Source: Rhynchopus euleeides
Lineage: Eukaryota > Euglenozoa > Diplonemea > Diplonemida > Diplonemidae
Assembly (NCBI GenBank): GCA_963210315.1
Contig: OY723300.1
Span: forward strand, 1,302,001-1,366,000
Length of the DNA stretch: 64,000 nt
Direction: 5' to 3'
Shown: in pieces, positions 51,900-61,023 of the stretch
Layout of the letters: each line of letters opens with the position of its first letter
Position numbering within the stretch: position 1 is the stretch's first letter
The notes under the pieces: generated by a model
Told to the model about the DNA's origin: nothing
What the model saw: the letters and a program-made list of their open reading frames with translations, nothing else
The model's database searches: none
Made by a program: the position numbers and the translations under genes

Positions 51900-53441
51900 T
51901 AGGGCGGGTCGAAAGCCTGTCCCAAAGTGGTGCTTTTCGACATAGCAGCCGCGACCCTCTATTTGACCTTCTGACCCCCCAGAACCCACCATACCCCGGT
52001 TTTTGGGCCCAATGAGTCCGATTTTCGGGTTCCCGAGCCCCGGAAAGTCGAATTTTGATGATGTCAAAATTTTGTCCCCTATACTGCACCTCAGGGTCAC
52101 GCACAGGTTTACCAGTACACCGTCAGTCCATGTGCGCGCCCACTTCCTCGACCTCCTCCACCCCTTCCTCCCCTGCGTCATTAAGAACCTCCATAGGTGC
52201 CAATACCGCATCTTTTGACCCTCTTCTCACTCCAGCGTCGCACCAAAATACCGAACACGGGCAGCCACTATCTCCTTCCCGTTTCTGCTTCGGTATACAC
52301 TGCCAGATCGTGCAAAGATGCATACTGGTGCATAGCGGGAACTGTCATCAACTTTCACAGTGTGCGGAACTTGGCTGCAAGGGACAGGCGGCACAACTGG
52401 CCACTACTCCGACACTGAGATGCTGGTCTGGCCCACGAACTCTTTGTAAGTTGAAAGGTCTCCTCCGTCGGGAGGGGGGTTTGCGAACCAACCCTCACGA
52501 CTTGTTCATGGCTTGCTGAGCAAGGCGTGCAGGAGCAACGACTCTGATTATTCAGGACGTGCATTCGAAGCGCGCACTTCTTCTGTGTCATCGTTGTTGC
52601 GGGAGTTGCACTGTGTGATTCCTCGACCCCCTTCCTCGTCTCATCGTATGGAGGACGCTTGACTGTCCCAAGCATATCCTTTGCAGCTTCTTTAGCTAGT
52701 TCTGCGCACTCGTCGTTCCATAAGGCGCGTGCTGCACTGCAGCATACATACCCGGACACTGTTCTGAGACCAGGGTCCCACAGGACCCTGGTCTTGAGCG
52801 CCCGGAAGTGACCCTTGATGATAAGATAGGGCGCATCTCTGTGCTGCAGCTGCGTACTCGCTGCGCTCTTCACCTCGTTTGACTGTCTGCATCCACAGGA
52901 GAAATGTTTCTCGGATAACAGCAGCAGTGGCAAGGTGTACCTGCCTTGTAAGAGAGAATCACCATTAGTGCATCACTGTCGGGTATGACGGCGTCCTCCC
53001 TGTTCCTGACAGCTCCGAGTTCTGCCTTCCAGTGCAGCAGGCCGCCCAACGACTGTGTCAGATGGCAGTATTCGCTGCCATCTTCTCTCACTGCCCAAAG
53101 CATTGAGATACGACGTTATTTGTAGCGCGGATGAGCGGGTGCATCAGAAAATCACAGCTGCAGCATGGCGTGCGCTCGGACGTCCCAGGATGATAATGAT
53201 TTACTATCTGCCCGTGGCAGGCGTACGTGCCATGACCCTGAGGTGCAGTATAGGGGACAAAATTTTGACATCATCAAAATTCGACTTTCCGGGGCTCGGG
53301 AACCCGAAAATCGGACTCATTGGGCCCAAAAACCGGGGTATGGTGGGTTCTGGGGGGTCAGAAGGTCAAATAGAGGGCCGCGGCTGCTATGTCGAAAAGC
53401 ACCACTTTGGGACCCAAAAACGGGCCTTTCGACCCCCCCTA
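51900..53441. mobile_element. 1.54-kb hAT-like element (C), TAGGGCGGGTCGAAAG ends
   Basis: Left end TAGGGCGGGTCGAAAG (51900); the right end is its near complement, CTTTCGACCCCCCCTA (to 53441). The arms (about 51912-52100 and 53232-53435) are long inverted repeats of roughly 190 bp. With the adjoining element at 53439 removed, both flanks are G runs (GGGGGGGT and GGGGGGGG), compatible with an 8-bp duplication. The interior carries broken minus-strand frames and a hairpin AGACCAGGGTCC/GGACCCTGGTCT near 52768-52795. It starts only 18 bp after the Kv stop codon. Confidence 0.65.
52355..53103 (-). pseudogene. Broken coding sequence inside element C
   Basis: Two overlapping minus-strand frames (52870-53103, with SLGGLLHWKAELGAVRNRED; and 52355-52933, with HRDAPYLIIKGHFRALKTRV and DECAELAKEAAKDMLG) look like one gene with a frame change. 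Composition is protein-like; no domain is recognised. Its position inside the element suggests a decayed transposase or an accessory gene. Confidence 0.35.
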
Positions 53442-54243
53442 GGCATAGGGTGCGGGCGATTCGCCTATCGCCCTATATTCGCCCAACCGGGTTCGAGCCC
53501 CGATTATCGCGTATCGAATCGCCTTATCGCCCATTATCGCCCGATTATCGCCAAATTATCGCCCAGTATCGCCCGTTTTCTTTCACACTTTCTGAAGGGG
53601 TCTTCAGCTAGTGGTGAGTGGGTTACCACTCTACTGACCCTGGGTCCCACAGGGCCCTGTGACCTCGTCAACAACTGGGCCAAGACCTAGGATTCTGCAT
53701 CAGAAATCAGCTTCTGACCACTGACGTCATGTGGGTGGGTCACTTCCTCGGTCAAAACCCGTGAGGAACTGGGCATTGGCCCAGATCCTGCCCTCGCTCA
53801 GGACCTGTTCACTCGCCGGTACTAGGAGCACTCATGAGCATGAAGCGGGCACACCTTAGTGTTGAAGGAGATGCGTGGTCCTAGTGTAGTCGGTCTGAAT
53901 GGGAGGAGATGAACTCCGTACATTTGAGATGACTCGTTGCATAGCCCACAGGAAGCTTCACGGCTGATCTGAGACCTGGGGCAGTTCTGACCCTGGTCAC
54001 AGAGTCATCACCCACTGAGAACACTGGAGCAGAGGGCTTGATCTAGGTCAGGAACCGGGTCTTCACTGAGGCAATGACCCACTCACCACCTCAGCAGTGA
54101 TCTGACGTCCCTGGCCGCCATTTTGGCCCCAAAAATACGACAGAAAAATTATCCCACTTATCGCCTTGACAGAATGGGCGATAATGAGGGCGATAATTTT
54201 TGCGATTTGGGCGATAACCGAATCGCCCGCACCCTATGCCTAG
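53439..54243. mobile_element. 0.8-kb CTAG-flanked element (D) with TTATCGCCC repeats
   Basis: CTAG (53439-53442 and 54240-54243) flanks inverted ends GCATAGGGTGCGGGCGATTC and complement. Subterminal arrays of TTATCGCCC face inward from both sides (53458-53580 and 54136-54225). A second inverted pair, GGTGAGTGGGT (about 53615) and ACCCACTCACC (about 54077), lies further in. It is inserted exactly at the right tip of the element ending at 53441. No coding capacity is recognised. Confidence 0.65.
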
Positions 54244-54710
54244 GGGGGGGGGGGGGGTGTATATCGTACTTTGGGGAATGTCGTTGTGGTTTCCTTCTGA
54301 CACTCCCTTCCTCGTGCATTCCCCATCCCCTGAGCCTCGTGATCCCGTGGGCTCTTTCACCACGTCGCAATACATCGTACTTTGGGGAAGGTCGTTGTGG
54401 TTTCCTTCTGACACTCCCTTCCTCGTGCATTCCCCATCCCCTGAGCCTCGTGATCCCGTGGGCTCTTTCACCACGTCGCAATACATCGTACTTTGGGGAA
54501 GGTCGTTGTGGTTTCCTTCTGACACTCCCTTCCTCGTGCATTCCCCATCCCCTGAGCCTCGTGATCCCGTGGGCTCTTTCACCACCCACCCCCCTTCGGG
54601 GGGTGGGGGCCGAGCCCAGAATTTTTTTATCCAACTTCGCCCCCTTGGGCGAAGTTGGGGCGAAGTAAATCCCACCCTATGCCTAGGGGGGGGGGGGGGT
54701 GTATATCGTG
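54230..54710. repeat. Three 111-bp tandem repeats between duplicated element ends
   Basis: ATCGTACTTTGGGGAA starts at 54263, 54374 and 54485, giving three nearly identical 111-bp units, each ending in GTGGGCTCTTTCACCAC. The block is bracketed by a direct duplication of the element D end and its flank (CACCCTATGCCTAG, a G run, GTGTATATCGT) at 54230-54268 and 54673-54710. Short hairpins (CCACCCCCC/GGGGGGTGG; CTTCGCCC/GGGCGAAG) follow the third unit. Because 111 is divisible by three, an open frame runs through, but it is not protein-like. Confidence 0.85.
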
Positions 54711-57276
54711 TTGTGAGCCCCGCTAGCGTTGTGTGGTGTGGATGTATCGGTCATGCCGGCCTCCGCAGACGTTTTGTGGCTGCTGGGAGGTGGGTGGGGG
54801 AGGTGCAGGGGTTTTCTGCCCTTCAGGGGGAACGGGTGTGGCTTGGTGGGGTGCGGCATGGGGCAGCCTCGGTCACCACACCCGAGGTGCTGCTCCAGAG
54901 GAGTGTGGGTGTGGAGGGGGCGGGGGGGGGGGGGGGGGGCGAGTACCGAAAACCGTAACCCGACAAAAAGGTGAAGGTCACAGCCGTTTACTCTCTTCTG
55001 TGAGGGGGCTGAGCTCCACCGAACGAACGAAATACCAGGAAAGAAGAAGAAAACACGATTAACCCATATCCGCGCAGATTCTGGGGTGTGCTGAAGAAGA
55101 TAAAATGCAGGGGGGGAGTTTTTTTTTGTGGAAAAAACTGTTTGGCGCCGCGGGCCCACACCCAGGCGTGTGACTTCTTGCTGCCTCTTGCGGGAGCTCT
55201 CCACACACACAGATCTGTGGAAGCTTTTTGGAAAGTGTCGGTGTCACTTCCACACACACAGGCAGCGGTGATAAAGGGTTCTGAAGAGAAGGCCTGGATT
55301 TGCCCGCAGGGTGGTGCCCAAAGGGGGGAGGCATTGGGCAGGGGACTGTACCGCCCCTCGTTTCTCCCGCAGAAGCACTAACTGCAGCTTGGCCTCCAAG
55401 CACAGGTGCCTGCTCTCTCCATCTATCTATCTCCTGCGCACGTCACTTTTCTCTGCTTCTGCGCCCCCCCCACCTTCCCCTTCCCCGCATCCACCGCCTA
55501 CCCACGCCACCTCACTGATCTGGTTTTGACGGTTCCGTTATTATGGTTGCCTTTTTTTTTGGTTTGCCCTTCTCGCTGTATTCTTCTCCCATTCCTTCTC
55601 AGCCCCCCCCCCCTCCAAGTAAGGCACCCCCTTCACATCCACCTTGTATGAAACACCGGCAACGCACCCAAAATAGACATCTCCTGGAGGGGTTCCCTCT
55701 CGTGCCTTGTGCAGTGTTGTTTTTACTTTTCAAGTTCCGCCGGACAAGGAAGAGAACCAATTCTGAAAAGCGAAGGCACCGCTTGCTGTGCCTCACTGCA
55801 TTCTTAAAAAGCAGCCACTGTGCCTCTGACACAGCCTGCTCGGTTCCGATGGGATCTGTTAAAAAAACGGCCGGAACTGAAGGCAAGGGATGCAAGGGAT
55901 ATCGCATGCATCACAGCCATCCTGCATGCGGCAGTTCTCACGAGAAGAAGAATATTCTCAAAAAGAATATTGCCTTCCACACACAGGTTACTCCCTATAT
56001 CGGCAACGCAGGGTGAAGGACGCCCCCTGGTGTCGTCTGCCTGGAATTTGCTCCTCCAGGTGCCCTCGGTCCCCTCTTGCCCTCAGCACACCAACCTACC
56101 TCTGCTACCATGTCCTGGGTAAGACGTTAAACTGCCTGGGGGGGCCGTCCCCGGACCATGACGGGTGCCTGTACCAGGAGTCTAGCACGGCCGTGGTCCA
56201 GAGCATGACCTAAAACGGCTTGGGTACCGAGGCTCCCCAGACCAGGAAGGGTGGAGACACCTGGAGTCTAAATAGTCACACCACGTCAGGCCAGACCTTC
56301 GCATTGCACTCCGCGAAGACTGCCACACAGCCGCGGGGCAGGTGTGCAGCCTGTGGATGACCTCGTACAGAGAAGACTGTAAGGGACGACAGCCCCGCCG
56401 AGGCGATACAGCGCCAGACGCGGCCCGAGTTTCTGGAGACCGACCGGGGAACTGGAACGTCTTCAGGATAAGCGCCTCACAGAGGACTGATCCTCACCTG
56501 TGTGAACTGTGAACCCCCGGCCCCAAGATGCTGGTGTGGAGCGGGTGCCTCGACCTCTTTTCGGGTTCGTTATTTCTTTATTTCCTTTTGGATGCGTCCA
56601 CCAAAGAAAACGTGGCCACCCACTCGCAGAGGCTCCCGAAAGCTCCAGCATCAGCTCACGGTTCATAGTGTAGATCGGTGTCTCCAGAAGGGGATGTCCG
56701 GTCGCAGCAGAAAAACGACGAAGACAACCACACAGGCCGCAAAAAAAACACCACGCACGTTCCCCTCTCTGAACGTTTCACGCGTTGTTTTGTTGCAGGG
56801 CACACCCAGTGTGCATGTGCTGCAAGGGGGTGGGGGGTGGGAGGTGCTCGGAAGGAGGGACGTGGAGACGCAGCAGTGGCGCGTGGGTGGTGTGCATGCG
56901 GAGTGAATGTACGTCAACCTGCCCCAAAATCGAGTATCTTTTGACGCTGCATCACCCACCCGACGCCCGCCCACCCACACCACAAACTCGTTTGAGCACC
57001 GTAGGTGCGGAGGGAGTCGTCAGGTCCGATATGTTTTGTTGCTTTGTGCGCTCAACAAAAAGTAGCCCGGAACTGTGATCCCACAGTTGCTGGGCAGGGG
57101 TGTCTCCAACAAAAAAAGAGAGAGTACGATTTCCCCACACGCCAAACTGATACACCACGCAGACCTGGATGACCTGACCCCCACACCCCCCCACCCACAC
57201 AGGAGGTGCGTGTGGACCACCCCACCCACACACCCCTACACACCCCACCCCACCCCAGCACCCCCCCTCCTCCGCC
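54711..57276. other. Spacer
   Basis: No gene called. 56000-56480 differs from its surroundings in having few homopolymer runs; a frame ending there (55890-56213) includes TYLCYHVLGKTLNCLGGPSP and could be a gene fragment. A 3' fragment of repeat R2 (GGAACTGTGATCCCACAGTT) lies at 57070. The last 100 bases before the next ATG are C-rich (CCCACC and CACCCC). Confidence 0.4.
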
Positions 57277-59535
57277 ATGTGGCAGTACCAACCCGGGGGT
57301 TCTCGATGGGGGGGTGCTGTACGGAGCCGGGAGTGCAGCGAGGAGTCTCAGCAACCTGCCCCCCACTCGCGGGTCCCCGACGCCACGAAGACGGTGCGGG
57401 TGCTGCGGCGGCTGCCGGATCAGAGCGAGGTGACGGTGCCCAGCGACCTGATGCGTGTCCTGCTGGGCCACCTCATCTCCGTCCGCGACATCGAACCTCT
57501 CGTCGACAGCGCTATGTGTGGCGACGGCGAACGCATCACCCTCGTCAGGGAGAGGGGCGTCTCCGAGCTCCCCCTTGGCCCCTTCGCCCTCCGCAACTTC
57601 CTCAGCCTCCCCGTGCGCCCCCCCGGGCCCCGCAGCAGCGATGCCCGCGACGCCCCCCCAACCGCAACCCTCCGCTCCGTCTACATCATCACACACACCA
57701 GCGAGGTCGAGAGCCTTGACGCCGAGGGGTACGACACCCTCACACGCGCCTCCTATGCGAAGGGGAATGGGAAGCGTGTCAGGTCCGAGGATGTGGATGT
57801 CTTCTGCGATGCTTTTGGGAAGGCGGCGGAGGGGTGCCTCCAGCGTGCGTCTGTTCGGAAGGGGGGTGTCTGGGCGAGCGAGCTGGGCGTGGTGTGCATG
57901 CGTTACCGGGACATGTCGGAGGGGGGCGCGCACCCGCGGGATCTGTTCGATTCGACGGTGCCGGAGCTGCTGCGGCTGAGGCAGGATGCGCCAAATGACG
58001 AGTGCCAGAGGAGGGTCGGAGACTACATCGCAACGGTTGCGCAGGATGTCAACGAGAAGTTTCTGGACCTCATCGCGAGCAATCCGGAGCGGAAGAGGCA
58101 CCGCGCGCAGCAGCAGCAGCAACATCAGCAGGGTGTTGGAACCCCCTCCCGCCACCCAACGCGAGACCCCGCCGCCGCAGCCGCCATCCTCTCCCCCGCC
58201 TCCTCCGCATGCGGCTACACCCAAGCCACTCAAGACGCCGCTGCCCTCCCAGCGTTCTCCCCTCCAAAACTCCTCCGGGAGCGTGCGTCTGGCGGGGCGG
58301 GGGGTACCGCCTCGACCCCTCTGCAGCGCACGCGCGTTCAGCGCGGGGGTGGTGGTAGCGCGGCCCCCACCCCCTCCCCCCAGCGCAGGCAGCAGAGGCA
58401 GAAGGTTGCTGGGGGTGGTGGTGGCGGCGGCGGCGGCGCTGCCCCTGCAAAAATCCTGGCATTTGAGAGCGCGCAGGGGCTGGAGGATGAGCTGCAGGCA
58501 ATCATGAGGTCTCTGGCAGGTGGTGGTGGCGGCGACGCCGCCACCGCCGCCACCGCCGCCGCCGCGCCCCCCCCCTCCCCAGCCAAGCCTGGGGCTGGGG
58601 GGATGGCTGCCCCTGCCGCCACCACCACCACCGGCACCCCCACCCGACTCTCCGCATCCGCACGACGCAGCACCACCCCTGGTGGCAGGGTGCGGGGGGG
58701 TGGCGACACCGCCACCACCACCGCCACCGCCACCGCCGCACCTCCAAAGCATGCAAAGCCATCACCAGCAGGTCCTGGCAGCCCTCCGGGGAGCGGCGGG
58801 AAGGCGAAGGCGAAGGGGAGGCAGGGCGGTGGCAGCGGCGGCGGCGGCAACAGCCTCGCCTCCCTGTCGCAGAGGCTGATGGCGTCGGCGGAGGCGGCGG
58901 CGGAGGAGGCATCCCCCGGTGGGGATGGCGGCGCGCAGATGGCGGAGGAGGTGCGCTCGCTCGTCGCCTCCATGGCGGACAGCTCGCAGGCACTGCGAAC
59001 ATCTCGCAGGCTCAGCCTCGAGGCTGTGGGGGGTGGCGGGTCGTCGCCACAGGCGGAGACGCTGCTAGCGAGCCGGATTGCGATCCCCGCTCCCCCGCCG
59101 AAGGTGGATGGGCTGCAGAAGGCGCTCCGGGCGGAGGTGGGCAGCGCAGCTGCCCCCGCCGCATCTGCGGCTGCGGTGTCCGGCGCAATCGCGCAGGCGG
59201 AGCAGCGCCTGGCTCAGATCGCGAGGGATGTGGGCAGCGACGATGGGGCTGACGATCTCCTCGCCAGGATGCGCGCCGTCGATGCCTCGGAGCCAAACAC
59301 CCCCGTGAGGGGTGGTGGTGTCGGTGGGTCGCAGGGGCAGAGCCAGCAGTCGCTGCCCTCGACAGCTGATATATCTGGGAGGGCGAAGAGGTTTGCCAGC
59401 TCGGCCTCTGCGGATAAGGTGCTCCGGCAGGCGGCACTCCAGTTTGCCGAGGAGCTGAAGAAGGGCGATGCTGACGAGGAGGAGGAGGAGGACTTCCTCG
59501 GGGGTGACGGGGCGATTTCACAGAACCTCCTGTAG
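57277..59535 (+). CDS. Large protein with N-terminal folded region and low-complexity middle
   Basis: 752 residues from the ATG following a C-rich tract. Residues about 25-270 look folded, with several strands and helices (KTVRVLRRLPDQSEVTVPSD; ATLRSVYIITHTSEVESLDA; VDVFCDAFGKAAEGCLQRAS; FLDLIASNPE). Residues about 275-570 are Gln/Pro/Ala/Gly-rich and encoded by GCC, GGT and CAG repeats. The last 180 residues return to helical, charged sequence with an acidic end (ELKKGDADEEEEEDFLGGDG). No family is recognised. The even codon use and intact frame across repeats support a real gene. Confidence 0.7.
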   Translation: MWQYQPGGSRWGGAVRSRECSEESQQPAPHSRVPDATKTVRVLRRLPDQSEVTVPSDLMRVLLGHLISVRDIEPLVDSAMCGDGERITLVRERGVSELPLGPFALRNFLSLPVRPPGPRSSDARDAPPTATLRSVYIITHTSEVESLDAEGYDTLTRASYAKGNGKRVRSEDVDVFCDAFGKAAEGCLQRASVRKGGVWASELGVVCMRYRDMSEGGAHPRDLFDSTVPELLRLRQDAPNDECQRRVGDYIATVAQDVNEKFLDLIASNPERKRHRAQQQQQHQQGVGTPSRHPTRDPAAAAAILSPASSACGYTQATQDAAALPAFSPPKLLRERASGGAGGTASTPLQRTRVQRGGGGSAAPTPSPQRRQQRQKVAGGGGGGGGGAAPAKILAFESAQGLEDELQAIMRSLAGGGGGDAATAATAAAAPPPSPAKPGAGGMAAPAATTTTGTPTRLSASARRSTTPGGRVRGGGDTATTTATATAAPPKHAKPSPAGPGSPPGSGGKAKAKGRQGGGSGGGGNSLASLSQRLMASAEAAAEEASPGGDGGAQMAEEVRSLVASMADSSQALRTSRRLSLEAVGGGGSSPQAETLLASRIAIPAPPPKVDGLQKALRAEVGSAAAPAASAAAVSGAIAQAEQRLAQIARDVGSDDGADDLLARMRAVDASEPNTPVRGGGVGGSQGQSQQSLPSTADISGRAKRFASSASADKVLRQAALQFAEELKKGDADEEEEEDFLGGDGAISQNLL

Positions 59536-61023
59536 CTGTGTCGGGGTGGTCGTGTTGATGTGTTGCAACCCGGCGTGCGTTTCTCTCGGAACGTTCAGGG
59601 GGGGAGGGTGCAGGTGGGGGTGGAGTGTCGCTGCCCCGATGTCTGCTTGCATAGGATATGGCCCGGTGTTGCTTCCATTTTCAGCGTCCTCCAGTCCGAC
59701 CCTGCCCTCATCCATCCGGGTGTGTTCCCGTGGATGATAGTGACGGCGGGTGTGACAGCCACGGTGGGTTTGGTTCAGAAAAAATGTAGAGTTTCAAAAA
59801 AACCGAATTGGGATGGGGGGGCGGGGGAGGAGGAAGCGGGATGCGGAAATCTAGTTAGAGTCCTGGCCACAAGCCACAGTATATAACATTCAAGAGAAGC
59901 AGCCTTGCGATGGGGGGTGGGGGTGGGGTGGTGGTGGTGGTGCACGGCGAGCACCAAAACAGCCAGTTTCTTTTGTTGCTTTGTTTTGCACTGAAAAAGG
60001 CCCCCATCTTCATTCAAATCGTGGTGGAGAGGGCCAATGCACCTTTAGTCCAGAGGCGAAGGAGCATTTCGTGGGGCTTGTGACACGGAGTGAATGCAAA
60101 CCCCCTCCGGCAGTATTGTTGTGGTCCAAAATCTGAAGAGAACTGAAGAGCTGAGGGTGTTCGCCAATAACACTTCTACACACGCCTTACTCCGTGGTGA
60201 TGCCCTGGGAGGATTTGCACGGGGCACAGCTTCATGCGTTTTGTGTGTGGGGGTACAACTCTCACACGTCAGCATGCCTGGGCTGGGGAAAGCGCTGTGC
60301 ACCTCCCGCTGCGTTGCTCACTTCTGTATCCCAGGCACGGCAGATCTGGACCCATGTTCGGACCAAATTCATCGAGTTAGGTGGGTGGGTGGGTGGGTGG
60401 GGGTGCCGCTTGCCAGAGGTCGTCTCGTCGCCAGCACAATAACCCCCGTTCGCCACATACATAGACATAGATAAGGAAGCCAGGAGCAGTGGAGTAACGC
60501 ATGCCAGGAAAAAACCATGGCTGGTGTCGGCACGGCGAACCCCGCCCACCTCCCACCCCCCGGCACTTCCCCCCTTTTGTTGTGCGGAGGTGTCGCGCTT
60601 CTCTTGCTTCAATCAGAAGTTTAAAAAAAACCGCTTTCAGGCACACCGATTGCTTCACCACTTCGTTTTTTTTTCCAGGGCCACCGCCACTACCACCACC
60701 ATCACCATCACCGCAGGGCATCTCCATCCCCCCCTACCCCCCATTCCTTTTTAAGGGCCGGGCATCTGGAGACAGAGGCAGGGCAGCGGAGGCAGCAGAG
60801 GGACAGAATGCCCCCGCCCACAACAGGGCAGCCCAGTCCCGCCAGCCGCCCCCTGCCGCCCTCCTGAGACACCCACCCCTGCCGCCGCCCTGTCTTTGTC
60901 TGCCCCCTACTCTTCTCTGTCTCCCTCCCCCCTGCCTCCTTTAAGTTAAACCATCGCGCACACTCCTCGGCGTTGTTGAGAGCTGGAGAAAAAAACCCCC
61001 CCCCCCTCTATCTCCTCTCCACG
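59536..61023. other. Spacer
   Basis: Contains a segment at 60117-60250 shared with 16628-16770 (AATCTGAAGAGAAC, then GGTGATGCCCTGG and TTTGCACGGGGCACAGCTTC), GGTG microsatellite (60380-60400), and a pyrimidine-rich run (60990-61019) immediately before the next ATG. Confidence 0.45.

Noticed and set aside
53498..53515. Possible tRNA or Pol III B box (GGGTTCGAGCCCC)
   Set aside because: No matching A box, acceptor stem or cloverleaf around it; it lies among TTATCGCCC subterminal repeats.
57052..58752. Long minus-strand frame of 566 codons
   Set aside because: It lies opposite the plus-strand gene at 57277. Its Gly/Ala/Arg-rich content is the shadow of GCC and GGT repeats in that gene.
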